Assembly: GCF_021190955.1 (NCBI RefSeq)
Contig: NZ_JAIOAO010000003.1
Coordinates: 62,001 to 126,000, forward strand
Length of the DNA: 64,000 bases
Reading direction: 5' to 3'
From: Parachryseolinea silvisoli
GTDB taxonomy: Bacteria > Bacteroidota > Bacteroidia > Cytophagales > Cyclobacteriaceae
The position numbers and the translations under genes were made by a program. The notes beneath the pieces are model-generated. The model did not search any database, was not told the DNA's origin, and saw only the letters and a program-made list of their open reading frames with translations. Positions 35,801 through 45,403 of the stretch are shown piece by piece. Position 1 is the first letter of the stretch, and each line of letters begins with the position of its first letter.

Positions 35801-37138
35801 ATGAACAAAAAACTATTGATCGTCGGAGGTATAGTTACCGCCGTCGTATTGGCCGCAGGTTTCTTTTTTTTCCGCAAGTCGAGCCAACGCGGTGCCGATG
35901 TCATCGTGAATGTTAAACAAGGCACCTTCCGCATCGAGATCGAAACGACCGGTGAGCTGGAAGCCAAGAACTCTGTCAAAATATTGGGGCCCACCCGGCT
36001 GCGTGATTTTAATATCTGGAACATTACCGTACAGGACATTATTGAAGAAGGCACTGTGCTGAAGAAGGGCGACTGGGTGGCCACGCTGGACCGCTCGGAG
36101 TTTCAAAAACGTTATGGGGAAAAGCAGATTGAGGTGGAGAAGGCCAGTTCGCAATATGTGCAACAGCAACTGGATACAGCCCTTACCCTGCAACAGGCCC
36201 GCGACGAGCTGGTCAACTTGCGGTACGATCGCGAAGAGCGGCAGATCGTGCTGAACCAATCCAAATACGAACCACCGGCTACTATTAAGCAAAATGAGAT
36301 CGCCCTGGACAAGGCCGAGCGGGCGTATATACAAGCCCAGGAGAACTATAAAATCAAACGCCGGCAGAGCGTCGAAAAGATGCGGCAGATGGGCGCTGAG
36401 ATGCGCAAGTTGCAAAATGAATTCAGCGACATGATGACCATGATGCAAGCTTTCGAAGTTATTGCTCCGGAAGACGGTATGGTAATCTATGAGAAGGGAT
36501 GGGACGGCAAGCCGATTCGTGCCGGCTCGCAGATCAATATGTGGGAACCGTCTGTGGCGAAACTGCCCGACCTGACGACGATGATGTCGAAGACGTATGT
36601 CAACGAAGTGGACGTACGGAAGGTGAAGGCGGGCCAGTCGGTAGAGATCGGGTTGGATGCGTATCCGGATAAAAGACTGAAGGGTACTGTGATGCGTGTT
36701 GCCAATGTGGGTGAGCAGCGTCCGAACTCCGATGCCCGGGTCTTTGAAGTGAGCGTGGAGATCAGCGGCACGGACCCGGCGTTGCGGCCGGCGATGACCA
36801 CGAGCAATCGCATCGTCGCCCATGTATTGGACAGTGTATTGTATATACCGCTGGAATGCCTGCATAGTCAGGCCGATACGATTACGTTTGTCTTTACCCG
36901 CGACGGTATGCGTACTATCAAGCAGGAGGTCATGATCGGTGCGACAAACTCCAACGACGCAGTGGTACTCGCCGGACTTCCGCGCAATGCGCCCGTGTTT
37001 CTGTCGGTGCCTGCCGGTATGGAGGGCGAGTCGATCTTGCTGTTGAAGGAAATGGAAGGCAAGCGCCGTCGGAATCCAGGCACCCTGGATCGTCGACAAG
37101 CGGGTGTACCGTCTGAAGCGCCGAGCGATCGTCAGTAA
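35801..37138 (+). CDS. HlyD/MacA-family periplasmic adaptor of an efflux system
   Basis: This 445-residue membrane fusion protein bridges an inner-membrane transporter and a TolC channel. One N-terminal helix (LLIVGGIVTAVVLAAGFFF) is followed by a barrel start (RIEIETTGELEAKNSVKI). A helical hairpin (about 105-210) and a lipoyl-like part (MMQAFEVIAPEDGMVIYEKG) come next. The C-terminal beta-barrel and membrane-proximal domains contain TYVNEVDVRKVKAGQSVEI. It is followed by a MacB-like permease and a TolC gene, but no ATPase gene. Confidence 0.88.
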   Translation: MNKKLLIVGGIVTAVVLAAGFFFFRKSSQRGADVIVNVKQGTFRIEIETTGELEAKNSVKILGPTRLRDFNIWNITVQDIIEEGTVLKKGDWVATLDRSEFQKRYGEKQIEVEKASSQYVQQQLDTALTLQQARDELVNLRYDREERQIVLNQSKYEPPATIKQNEIALDKAERAYIQAQENYKIKRRQSVEKMRQMGAEMRKLQNEFSDMMTMMQAFEVIAPEDGMVIYEKGWDGKPIRAGSQINMWEPSVAKLPDLTTMMSKTYVNEVDVRKVKAGQSVEIGLDAYPDKRLKGTVMRVANVGEQRPNSDARVFEVSVEISGTDPALRPAMTTSNRIVAHVLDSVLYIPLECLHSQADTITFVFTRDGMRTIKQEVMIGATNSNDAVVLAGLPRNAPVFLSVPAGMEGESILLLKEMEGKRRRNPGTLDRRQAGVPSEAPSDRQ

Positions 37139-37159
37139 TATAACCTTAACCCCTTGTGT

Positions 37160-38527
37160 ATGTTCCAGATTCCGCCCAGGGTCCTTGCTAACCTATATGT
37201 CGCGATTGGTGCCGTGCTGACCAACAAGGTACGCTCGCTGCTGACGGCGTTGGGGATTATCTTTGGCGTAGCCGCTGTGATCGCCATGCTGGCGATTGGC
37301 AATGGTGCGCAGCAGGAGATCTTAGCGCAGATCAAACTTGTGGGCGTCAACAACATCGTGATACGCCCCATCGTCGAGCAAAAGGAAGAAAAAGTAGAAA
37401 CGCAGGGGAAGCAAGACAAACGAAAGTTCTCACCTGGTCTTACCGTCCGCGACGTCCGCAACATTGAGCAAAATGTGCCGGGGATTACCATTTTAAGTCC
37501 GGAGATCATTCTCGATACCCATGTGATTCGCGATGGTGTACGGCGCTCGGCAAAGCTGGTCGGGGTGGAGCCGGCCTATTTCAACGTGTACAACCTGGAG
37601 TTGGGAGAAGGAAAGATGTTTAATGCTGACGACCGCATCAGCGGTGCTGCGGTGTGCGTTGTCGGGTATTCTATCAAGGCGCGGTTCTTCCCCACCGAAA
37701 ACGCCCTTGGTAAACGCATTAAGGTGGGCGACCAGTGGCTGACGATAGTGGGCGTACTACGCGAGCGCGCGGTGTCGGAGGCCAGCCTGCGCAAGCTGGG
37801 GATTCGTGACTTCAACATGGACATCTATGCGCCGCTGCAGTCCGTACTGATACGGTTTAAGAACCGCGACCGGGTGACGCCGAGCATGCAGCAGCGCGAC
37901 ATGTTTCGGAGTGCCGGTATGGTCGTTGCCGCGACGGACAACGAAGACGAAGCCACGCGCTTGGAACGGAAAAACTATCACCAGCTCGACCGCCTGGTGG
38001 TGCAGGTGGAGGATACGCGTCTGTTAGGTCCCACAGCGGATATACTGGCGCGGATGCTGAAGCGCCGGCATTACGATGTTGTCGACTACGAGGTGGAGAT
38101 TCCGGAATTGCTGCTGAAACAACAACAGCGTACGAATGATATTTTTAATTACGTGTTGGGCGCCATTGCCGGTATATCGTTGTTGGTAGGGGGGATTGGT
38201 ATTATGAACATTATGCTGGCGTCGGTATTGGAGCGCATCAAGGAGATTGGCCTGCGGCTGTCCATCGGCGCCAAGAAGAGTGATGTTATCCAGCAGTTTT
38301 TATTTGAGGCCGTTATGATCAGTGTGGCGGGGGGAGTGTTGGGGGTGATTCTGGGCATTTCACTGGCTTATCTGGTTTCCGAGTTTGCGGACATCCCAAC
38401 CGTTATCAGTTTTGCATCTATTGTACTGTCTTTTGGTGTGGCAGCGACCGTCGGGTTGGTCTTTGGTATCGCCCCGGCACGGAAGGCCGCCAGCCAGGAC
38501 CCTATTGCTTCTTTGCGCTATGAATAA
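37160..38527 (+). CDS. MacB-like ABC transporter permease (FtsX-type), no ATPase domain
   Basis: This 455-residue permease has one N-terminal membrane helix (LTALGIIFGVAAVIAMLAIG, about 25-45). A large periplasmic MacB-PCD domain follows (about 50-300), then a C-terminal FtsX domain with three helices (AIAGISLLVGGIGIMNIMLASVL, AVMISVAGGVLGVIL and ASIVLSFGVAATVGLVFG). MacB proper carries its own N-terminal ATPase; here that part is absent, so a separate ATPase must be supplied. The gene starts 21 bp after the adaptor and overlaps tolC by 8 bp. ATG at 37160 is chosen over a TTG two codons earlier. Confidence 0.88.
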   Translation: MFQIPPRVLANLYVAIGAVLTNKVRSLLTALGIIFGVAAVIAMLAIGNGAQQEILAQIKLVGVNNIVIRPIVEQKEEKVETQGKQDKRKFSPGLTVRDVRNIEQNVPGITILSPEIILDTHVIRDGVRRSAKLVGVEPAYFNVYNLELGEGKMFNADDRISGAAVCVVGYSIKARFFPTENALGKRIKVGDQWLTIVGVLRERAVSEASLRKLGIRDFNMDIYAPLQSVLIRFKNRDRVTPSMQQRDMFRSAGMVVAATDNEDEATRLERKNYHQLDRLVVQVEDTRLLGPTADILARMLKRRHYDVVDYEVEIPELLLKQQQRTNDIFNYVLGAIAGISLLVGGIGIMNIMLASVLERIKEIGLRLSIGAKKSDVIQQFLFEAVMISVAGGVLGVILGISLAYLVSEFADIPTVISFASIVLSFGVAATVGLVFGIAPARKAASQDPIASLRYE

Positions 38528-39992
38528 ACAAACGTTTTGCCTGTTCGCCCTTCTGATAGGATTTGTACTTCCTGGCAGCTACGCCCAAAATGCCTATACC
38601 CTGGACGAGATCATCACCCGGTCGAAGGCACAATCGCCTGTGGCCAAGCAGGCCGACACACGTCTCGAGACCAGCTACTGGCAATACCGCGTGTATCGCA
38701 CAAGCTTCAACCCGCAGCTGTCGCTGGACGGCAGCTTGCCGAACTACTATAAGAAGGTATCGCAGATCATTCAGGAAGACGGTACCTATCGGTATATTCC
38801 CGTGGAGCAGACGAACAACAGCCTCAGCATGGGGTTGTTCCAACCCTTGCCCTGGACGGGGGGCACGCTCTCGGCGAATACCAGCCTGGGATACTTTAAA
38901 GACTACCACCTCAATGCCTTGTCAGAGCAATGGACGGGCAACGTTTTTAACATCAGCCTCGATCAACCGATCTTTAGCTTCAACCAGATGCGGTGGGACC
39001 GCAAGACCGAGCCGTTGCGCTATGAAGAATCACGACGCGAGTACGTGGAGCAGATGGAACTCGTGGCGAGCCAGGCCGTGGAGATGTTCTTTAACGTGCT
39101 ACAGTCACAGATAGGGGTGCAGATTGCCCGGTTCAACCTGGCGAATAATGACACGATCTATAAGATCGAGCAAGGCCGGTATAACATCGGTACCACCTCC
39201 CAGGATAAACTGTTGCAGGTAGAGCTACAGCTGTTGCGTTCGCGACAGGATGTGGCCCAGGCGAGCCTGGACCTGGAGACGGCGCGGCTGGAGCTTCGCT
39301 CGTATATGGGCTTACGGGAGAGCGAGTCATACGACCTGCTATTGCCCGAGATGATCCCTCAGTTTGAGGTGTCGGTCGAAGACGCGCTGAACTATGCCCG
39401 CAAGAACAGATCTGCGTTTATAGCGTTTGAGCGACGGCGCCTGGAGGCCGAGCGCGATGTGGCCCAGGCACGCGGGCAACGTTTTCAGACCAAGCTTAGC
39501 GCAACGTACGGGTTAAACAACAATGGTATTGTGCTGAACGATATCTATACGCGACCTGAGCAAATGCAGCAGTTCAACCTGACGCTCAATGTACCCATTC
39601 TGGATTGGGGACGTAACAAGGCCCGCATGCGCACGGCGCTGGCGAATAAGAAGCTTAGCGACTATGTCATTTCGCAAGATGAAGTAGATTTTGAGCAGAC
39701 GGTTATTACACAGGTGCGGAAGTTCGAGATGCTGCGGTTGCAAATTGAGATTACCCACAAGTCAGATGACGTCGCGGCACAGCGGTATAACGTGGCGCAG
39801 AATCGTTACCTCATTGGTAAAATTGATATCACCAACCTGAACATTGCGCTGACCGAAAAAGACGATGCTAAGCGCAGCTACCTGCAGGCGTTAAAATCAT
39901 TCTGGGTGGCCTACTACGATCTACGCCGGCTAACGCTGTACGACTTCTATAGGAAAGAGTTATTGTTTAAAGAAGAAGGGCAGACTCCATAG
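38520..39992 (+). CDS. TolC-family outer membrane efflux protein
   Basis: This 490-residue protein has a signal peptide (MNKQTFCLFALLIGFVLPGS, cleaved near YAQ). The two-repeat TolC architecture shows in the helical barrel segments (VASQAVEMFFNVLQSQIGVQ, QARGQRFQTKLSATYG, DFEQTVITQVRKFEMLRLQI). The final stretch (AVRDLRRL-like, YYDLRRLTLYDF) is typical. It would form the outer-membrane channel of the adaptor/permease system. Its start codon is inside the permease gene. A paired inverted repeat follows before purB. Confidence 0.87.
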   Translation: MNKQTFCLFALLIGFVLPGSYAQNAYTLDEIITRSKAQSPVAKQADTRLETSYWQYRVYRTSFNPQLSLDGSLPNYYKKVSQIIQEDGTYRYIPVEQTNNSLSMGLFQPLPWTGGTLSANTSLGYFKDYHLNALSEQWTGNVFNISLDQPIFSFNQMRWDRKTEPLRYEESRREYVEQMELVASQAVEMFFNVLQSQIGVQIARFNLANNDTIYKIEQGRYNIGTTSQDKLLQVELQLLRSRQDVAQASLDLETARLELRSYMGLRESESYDLLLPEMIPQFEVSVEDALNYARKNRSAFIAFERRRLEAERDVAQARGQRFQTKLSATYGLNNNGIVLNDIYTRPEQMQQFNLTLNVPILDWGRNKARMRTALANKKLSDYVISQDEVDFEQTVITQVRKFEMLRLQIEITHKSDDVAAQRYNVAQNRYLIGKIDITNLNIALTEKDDAKRSYLQALKSFWVAYYDLRRLTLYDFYRKELLFKEEGQTP

Positions 39993-39995
39993 GAG

Positions 39996-40021
39996 AGCGA
40001 GTGTGCGTGTGAGAGCGAAGA
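39996..40021 (+). repeat. Dispersed intergenic repeat, copy B
   Basis: GAGCGAGTGTG followed by the core GTGTGAGAGCGA aligns with copies A (13748-13780) and C (54353-54384). Copy B is embedded in the inverted repeat 40010-40050 and followed by CTGTTTTCAG, a tail related to TTGTTTTCAG near copy C. Confidence 0.45.
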
Positions 40022-40050
40022 AAAACAGTGCGAGTATCTTCGCTCTCACT
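40010..40050. terminator. Convergent inverted repeat between tolC and purB
   Basis: GTGAGAGCGAAG and its perfect complement CTTCGCTCTCAC flank a 17-nt loop. A second overlapping pair, AAACAGTG / CACTGTTT, interlocks with it. Lying between convergent genes, it probably acts as a bidirectional transcription barrier, though neither side has a long T-run. Confidence 0.5.
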
Positions 40051-40062
40051 TTCACACTGTTT

Positions 40063-41400
40063 TCAGATGCCGATGTAGTTGAACGGCGTGATTTGCTTGA
40101 GCATGGTCTTAACGGCGGGCTTGATGTCAAGACTGTCGATGAATTGGGCGATGCTCTCCTGTGTTACCTTCTCGTTTTTGCGGGTCAATGCTTTCAGTGC
40201 TTCGTAAGGTTTAGGATATCCTTCGCGGCGCAGCACCGTTTGGATTGCTTCTGCGATCACCGCCCAGTTTTCGTTCAGGTCGTGGTCGATGGCAGCCTGG
40301 TTGAGCTGCACCTTTCCCAGTCCTTTGAGAATGGATTGGAGTGCGATGTAAGTATGCGCCAGCGGCACACCGACGTTACGAAGGACCGTGGAGTCCGTCA
40401 GGTCGCGCTGCAGACGCGAAATAGGAAGCTTTCCGGAGAGATATTCAAAGATGGCACTGGCATAGCCCAGGTTTCCTTCGGCGTTTTCGAAGTCGATGGG
40501 GTTTACTTTGTGTGGCATGGCCGATGAGCCCACTTCGCCGTCTTTGATCTTTTGCTTGAAATACCCCATGGAGATATACTGCCAGGTGTCGCGGCAGAAG
40601 TCAATGAGGATGGTGTTGATGCGTTTGAGGTTGTCAAACAGCGCAGCCATGTTGTCGTAGTGCTCGATCTGCGTGGTGGGGTAGCTGCGTACCAGCCCCA
40701 GGTGGTGGCAGAACTCTTCTGCAAACTTGTTCCAGTCTACGCTGGGATACGCCACGGCATGCGCATTAAAATTACCGGTAGCACCGCCAAACTTGGCAGC
40801 ATGGGGCACCGTTTTGAGCTGGGCGATCTGTTTCTCCAGGCGCACGGCAAATACCAAAATCTCTTTGCCCAGGCGGGTAGGGGAGGCAGGCTGGCCGTGG
40901 GTAAAGGCCAGCATCGGAATGTCTTGCCATTCTTTGGCCAGGGCATACAGCCGATTTTGTACCATGGTCAGTACAGGCAGGTATTCGCGCTCGAGGAAGT
41001 CTTTGAGCAACAGGGGGACGGCGGTGTTGTTGACATCTTGTGAGGTAAGACCGAAGTGTATAAACTCCTGGAAGTCCTGAAGCTTTAAGTTCTCAAATTG
41101 CTTCTTGATAAAATATTCCACGGCTTTCACGTCGTGGTTGGTCGTCTTTTCAATCTCCTTGATATCGATGGCGTGGAACTCCGTAAAGTTCTTGTAGATC
41201 TTGCGGATGTCCGACAGCATGTGGACCGGGAAGTCTTCCAGCTCACCAATTGTTGCGGAGAGTGAAATGAGGTATTCGATCTCTACCTGTACGCGGTAGC
41301 GCATAAGGCCGAACTCGGAGAAGTAGGGAGTGAGGGGTTTTACAGTTTCGAAATAGCGTCCATCGACAGGAGAGATGGCAGTGAGCGGATTTAATTGCAC
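40063..41400 (-). CDS. purB: Adenylosuccinate lyase
   Basis: PurB removes fumarate from SAICAR and from adenylosuccinate in purine synthesis. The 445-residue protein has the fumarase-superfamily folds, with TNHDVKAVEYFIKKQ (about 85-100), FGLTSQDVNNTAVPLL, AFTHGQPASPTRLGKE, and the signature SSAMPHKVNPIDFENAEGN (about 285-303). It is divergent from the PaaE-like gene, and the region between them is AT-rich and may hold both promoters. Confidence 0.95.
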   Translation of the reverse strand: MQLNPLTAISPVDGRYFETVKPLTPYFSEFGLMRYRVQVEIEYLISLSATIGELEDFPVHMLSDIRKIYKNFTEFHAIDIKEIEKTTNHDVKAVEYFIKKQFENLKLQDFQEFIHFGLTSQDVNNTAVPLLLKDFLEREYLPVLTMVQNRLYALAKEWQDIPMLAFTHGQPASPTRLGKEILVFAVRLEKQIAQLKTVPHAAKFGGATGNFNAHAVAYPSVDWNKFAEEFCHHLGLVRSYPTTQIEHYDNMAALFDNLKRINTILIDFCRDTWQYISMGYFKQKIKDGEVGSSAMPHKVNPIDFENAEGNLGYASAIFEYLSGKLPISRLQRDLTDSTVLRNVGVPLAHTYIALQSILKGLGKVQLNQAAIDHDLNENWAVIAEAIQTVLRREGYPKPYEALKALTRKNEKVTQESIAQFIDSLDIKPAVKTMLKQITPFNYIGI

Positions 41401-41542
41401 GGTTCAATAATTAAAGACCAAAATTAAGCTTTTCCTCCTTATTTTTGCGCTGGCACCGTGAATATGCCCGTTTAATACGGGCGGGCGCGGTTTTAACCCG
41501 GGTATAGCCCAATACCTTTATTTTACCAGAAAGCGACAGACC

Positions 41543-42682
41543 ATGGCATTCAGTTTTTTTAAGAAGGATAAGAAAGAGGAGCCGAAGACCGTAAAAAAAG
41601 AAGAGCACCATGCCGGGCCACGTTATTACGACCTTCGCATTAAAAATATTGTTCAGGAAACTCGCGACGCGGTCACGATAGTATTTGAGCAACCTGCAGG
41701 CGAGCCCATAGTTTACAAATCAGGGCAGTTTTTAACACTTATTGCACCGGTAAATGGCAAAGAAGTACGACGTGCGTATTCGTTGTGCTCGTCGCCCTTT
41801 GTTGATCAGGACCTGGCTGTCACGGTAAAACGGGTAGACAAGGGCCTGATGTCGAACTGGCTGCCCGATACGCTGCGAGTGGGCCAAACGCTGCGCGTCA
41901 TGGAGCCTATGGGTCAGTTTACGACGGAGTTTGATGCTCAACGCAAACGCCACCTGGTGCTGTTCTCCGGCGGTTCGGGCATTACCCCCATGATGTCGAT
42001 TGTAAAAAGCACATTGACCCAGGAGCCTGAGAGCATTGTGTCGCTGATCTACTGCAATCGCGACCATGATAGCATCATTTTTCGAGCTGAACTGGAGCGG
42101 TTGGAAGAGCGCTACGAAGGCCGGTTACAGGTCGTTCACGTGCTGGATACTGCTCCGATGAACTGGACGGGCTATTCCGGCCTGCTGAACCGCGAAATGC
42201 TGGTGAAGCTGTTTGAACGCATTCCTTCGTGGGGTGCCGACAAGACCCTGTACCTGATGTGCGGTCCGGAGGGCATGATGAAAAATGTCGAAGCGTTGCT
42301 GCACGACCATGCCATTGCCAAGGATAAAATCTTCAAGGAAAGCTTTGTACAAGGCGTACTCGATAAACAAAGTGAAGTTGTACCGACCCCCGGGAGCGAA
42401 GGAAGCAAAACCCGCGAGGTGACGATTCGCTACGATAACCAGGAGTTTAAAGTAAGCGTTGCTCCGCAAGACACCATTCTGCAATCGGCCCTCGATCAGG
42501 GTATCGACTTGCCGTACTCATGCCAGAGCGGTCTCTGCACGGCATGCCGCGGTAAGGCGCTGTCAGGCAAAGTGAAGCTCGACGAAGAAGAAGGGTTGTC
42601 GCAGTCGGAGCGTGCAGAAGGCTATGTGCTTACCTGCGTAGGCCACCCGCTGACAGACGACGTCGTGATCGAGATCGGCTAG
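41543..42682 (+). CDS. PaaE-like ferredoxin-NAD(P)H reductase with 2Fe-2S domain
   Basis: This 379-residue electron-transfer protein has an FAD-binding domain (RRAYSLCSSPF, about 83-93) and an NAD(P)-binding domain (LVLFSGGSGITPMMSIVKST, MCGPEGMMKNVEALL). A C-terminal plant-type 2Fe-2S domain (about 290-379) carries CQSGLCTACRGK and a final C in TCVGHP. This is the PaaE/ferredoxin reductase layout. No phenylacetate genes are adjacent, so it probably serves another oxygenase or desaturase system; the desaturase at 24691 is a possible client. Confidence 0.88.
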   Translation: MAFSFFKKDKKEEPKTVKKEEHHAGPRYYDLRIKNIVQETRDAVTIVFEQPAGEPIVYKSGQFLTLIAPVNGKEVRRAYSLCSSPFVDQDLAVTVKRVDKGLMSNWLPDTLRVGQTLRVMEPMGQFTTEFDAQRKRHLVLFSGGSGITPMMSIVKSTLTQEPESIVSLIYCNRDHDSIIFRAELERLEERYEGRLQVVHVLDTAPMNWTGYSGLLNREMLVKLFERIPSWGADKTLYLMCGPEGMMKNVEALLHDHAIAKDKIFKESFVQGVLDKQSEVVPTPGSEGSKTREVTIRYDNQEFKVSVAPQDTILQSALDQGIDLPYSCQSGLCTACRGKALSGKVKLDEEEGLSQSERAEGYVLTCVGHPLTDDVVIEIG

Positions 42683-42703
42683 CCTTCCGCCAGCCGTGCC
42701 TGC

Positions 42704-43333
42704 TTAATCACAATACGGCAGCGCTGTTTCATCCTTTGCTATTTTTATCAGCAGCTCTATCTGTTGCCGAAGAATTCTGTCCTCTGAAAATTCAGCCGGT
42801 AGGTTTGTTGGCGCAAAAAAATTGACGTCCTGTACGTCGAATGCCTGGCGTATTGCGCCGCCGGTGATTTGACAAAGAAATACCATTTTATAGACATAGT
42901 GTGCTTGTGGCGGATGCGGGTGCATCTTCTTGTCGAACACGGCCAGCAACCTGACGGGTATCACTTCGAAGCCGGTCTCTTCCCGAAATTCTTTTACCAC
43001 TGTTTCCTTTGGCGTGTAGCCGATATCGGCCCAGCCACCTGGCAGTGACCAGCGGCCGTCGGCGCTTTCTTTTACGAGCAATACTTCGCCTTTGGGAGAA
43101 AGGGTCAGTCCACGGATATCGACTTTGGCGGTGGGATAGTCGCGGACAGCAGGGAAAGCTTCGCGCAGTGTGGGTATCGGTGTGCTGGTAATCTCGTGCA
43201 TCAGCTCCAGGGCAATGGCCTGGAGCTCTTCGTATCGTTCTTTGTCGTAGGGATTGTGACCGCTGTACAATAAGCCCACGTCGGCAATGCTTCGGACGCG
43301 TTTGGCGAGGTTTAAAAGATTGTCGTGTACCAT
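42704..43333 (-). CDS. NUDIX hydrolase
   Basis: This 209-residue protein hydrolyses a nucleoside diphosphate-linked compound. An N-terminal helical domain (1-65) is followed by the Nudix fold. The box is GWADIGYTPKETVVKEFREE, ending TGF (about 115-137). The first conserved glutamate position is tyrosine and the conserved arginine is lysine, while the catalytic REE-xG core is kept. The N-terminal extension resembles ADP-ribose pyrophosphatases. It ends 21 bp from the convergent PaaE gene. Confidence 0.85.
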   Translation of the reverse strand: MVHDNLLNLAKRVRSIADVGLLYSGHNPYDKERYEELQAIALELMHEITSTPIPTLREAFPAVRDYPTAKVDIRGLTLSPKGEVLLVKESADGRWSLPGGWADIGYTPKETVVKEFREETGFEVIPVRLLAVFDKKMHPHPPQAHYVYKMVFLCQITGGAIRQAFDVQDVNFFAPTNLPAEFSEDRILRQQIELLIKIAKDETALPYCD

Positions 43334-43369
43334 TGCCCCGAATATACGCGGCCGGGAACCAAAGGTTCA

Positions 43370-45403
43370 TCAGAATGTCACGGCTAGCTGGACTTTGATC
43401 TCGTTGCGATTCGGGCCTTTGGTGGCGTCCAGGCCGGCGCCGATCTCGTCACGATCGGTGTAGCGCGTATGTGCATAGCGCAGCCAGGCGCGCAGGTATC
43501 GGGTGAAGGTATATTCGATCAGCAATACCTGGCGGACGCCTTGCCCGTCGTATACCGGTACCGCGGAGGCAAGCCATACGTCGTTTTCGTAGAGGTATTG
43601 CCGGTTGTCATAGTCGTCGGTGTTGAAGAGCGCGTAGCGGGCGGTGATGGTGAGCGGTCCGCAGTCCAGGCGCACATCCTGGGCCATGGCAATGCCATGG
43701 GTGGTACCGGTGAATGAATAACGACTGCCCTGCAGGCGGGTTTTGAGGCGTAGCGTGCGGGTGACGGCATAGTCGCAGGCCAGTATATAATTTCGTTTCG
43801 TGCCGGCGAATGTGTTGTATAGGTTGGTATCCAACGCGGAGAGATTGCGGGTATTTACCTCTTCGCGAAGCTGTGCAAAGAGCGTGGTGGTTTTGACGGG
43901 CTGAAGGGTGATGCGAATACACCACTCGTGTCCATTGGCGGGAGTATAGCTGCGGTAGCGGGGGGAGGGGAACCTAAAGAAATCCATATATCCGCTGGCA
44001 GAGACGCGTCGGTTGAAGCGGTATTTCCACCCGATATAGAGGCCGTTTTCATTGCGTGGCTGACTGCTTTGACCAAATGCATTCCCCTGTAGCGTATAAT
44101 AATCAGGGGCGTAGCGGCGGTGGGCTATTGCTACGTCCAGGGCGGGGGTGAGGCTGACGAGCATGCCTGCTACGTGGGCCAGACCACCCGGGAAGGAACT
44201 GGCTACCTCGGCAAAAGCGGCCAGGTGAGTATAGATGTAGCGCAGGTGGAGGCTAACGTTTTGGTAGTGAGAACCGGTGAAATAGGATTGATTATAGGGT
44301 GTGGCGACACGTGTGACGGGCAGGCTGAAATGCGTATAGGTATACAACGCGCCTGCGTCGAGCCGGCCGCGCTGATACCGTACGGACGTGCCGCCAGTTG
44401 TTTGCAGCAAGGCGTATCGTGTGGTAAGCTCACGTGTGTTGCGGTGTAGACCGGTGGTGGGAAGGGACGTGGTTGCCGTGTCAGTCAGGTTGCCGTCGCG
44501 TGGCGCCCGGCTAAAGAATGTGGTTGCCGTAGTGTGCGGATATATGGCCAGGGTGGCGGCCAGACCACGAAGAAAGCCTGTTTCCTGCGCGGAGGTGTAG
44601 GGCCGCAGGCCACCGGCGTTACGTTGCACGGTGGTGACGGTCTCGGCGCCACGGCCGGGGTTGAAGCCACCGCCGGCCAACAGGCCTTGTCCGAAGTGGA
44701 ATTGGTAATCGCCCAGCATGAGCTGTTGCAAACGACCCCGACGTTGTAGCTGGAGGTAGCCCGATAGCTGATCCGGCCCGTATTGCCTGTTTTCAGGGTG
44801 CCAGTGAAGCGATTCACCGGGGTCGTTCTCGGCCAACAGACCGGCGCGGACGTTGCCTTTACGGACTGTACGAACGCGTAGGGAACGGCGCGCAGCGCCA
44901 CCCCGAAATTGTTGGTCGGGCGGCGTGTCGTCGCGAAAGCCGTTGCGGGTTTCCAGCACCTGCTCATAGCGCATCAGGATATAACTTTCCTGCTGGCGCA
45001 GCGCCTCGCGTGGTGTGAGGGCCGGCGTAACAGCAGGGTGGGCAACGTGGAGATAGCGTGCCAGGTGATGGAGGGTTGGAAGATCGAAGCCGGGGACGGC
45101 TTGCAGCTCGTAGATCGAGAGAAAGTCTCCATGTTGGGTACGGTATGTAAGCAAGTCTTGTATTTGCTGCGGTGAAAGAATGCCATAGGCCATCAGGTCG
45201 TCGCCGGTGGCGGTATTGAGGTCTGTGGGGAGTGATATTAATTGTACGATGTTTTCTTCGATAGCTTCCGCGGCTTCATCTGTAGAAGGTATACCGGCGA
45301 GGTCTTCTGCCAGTTGCTCCGCCGTGATTTCCGGACGTGGGTATTCCTGGGCGACAGTTGTTGTGGCGGCAGTGATGTATACAATGAGAACGATGGGTCT
45401 CAC
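43370..45403 (-). CDS. Outer-membrane protein with N-terminal helix-hairpin-helix domain
   Basis: This 677-residue exported protein (signal MRPIVLIVYITAATTTVAQ) has a ComEA-like helix-hairpin-helix region at about 55-115. LPTDLNTATGDDLMAYGIL and LSIYELQAVPGFDLPTL there match the typical ALNLNTA...ELQAIPGI pattern. The rest (about 150-677) is rich in alternating aromatic strands (YNQSYFTGSHYQNVSLHLRY) and ends in QLAVTF, as expected of a beta-barrel. The gene overlaps the upstream barrel gene by ATGA. DNA binding is suggested by the HhH, but its role in an outer-membrane protein is unclear. Confidence 0.75.
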   Translation of the reverse strand: MRPIVLIVYITAATTTVAQEYPRPEITAEQLAEDLAGIPSTDEAAEAIEENIVQLISLPTDLNTATGDDLMAYGILSPQQIQDLLTYRTQHGDFLSIYELQAVPGFDLPTLHHLARYLHVAHPAVTPALTPREALRQQESYILMRYEQVLETRNGFRDDTPPDQQFRGGAARRSLRVRTVRKGNVRAGLLAENDPGESLHWHPENRQYGPDQLSGYLQLQRRGRLQQLMLGDYQFHFGQGLLAGGGFNPGRGAETVTTVQRNAGGLRPYTSAQETGFLRGLAATLAIYPHTTATTFFSRAPRDGNLTDTATTSLPTTGLHRNTRELTTRYALLQTTGGTSVRYQRGRLDAGALYTYTHFSLPVTRVATPYNQSYFTGSHYQNVSLHLRYIYTHLAAFAEVASSFPGGLAHVAGMLVSLTPALDVAIAHRRYAPDYYTLQGNAFGQSSQPRNENGLYIGWKYRFNRRVSASGYMDFFRFPSPRYRSYTPANGHEWCIRITLQPVKTTTLFAQLREEVNTRNLSALDTNLYNTFAGTKRNYILACDYAVTRTLRLKTRLQGSRYSFTGTTHGIAMAQDVRLDCGPLTITARYALFNTDDYDNRQYLYENDVWLASAVPVYDGQGVRQVLLIEYTFTRYLRAWLRYAHTRYTDRDEIGAGLDATKGPNRNEIKVQLAVTF

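Noticed and set aside
35813-37099. A 428-codon antisense frame over the efflux adaptor gene
   Set aside because: The sense frame is a clear HlyD-family protein. The antisense product is histidine/arginine-rich, typical of reversed GC-rich coding DNA.
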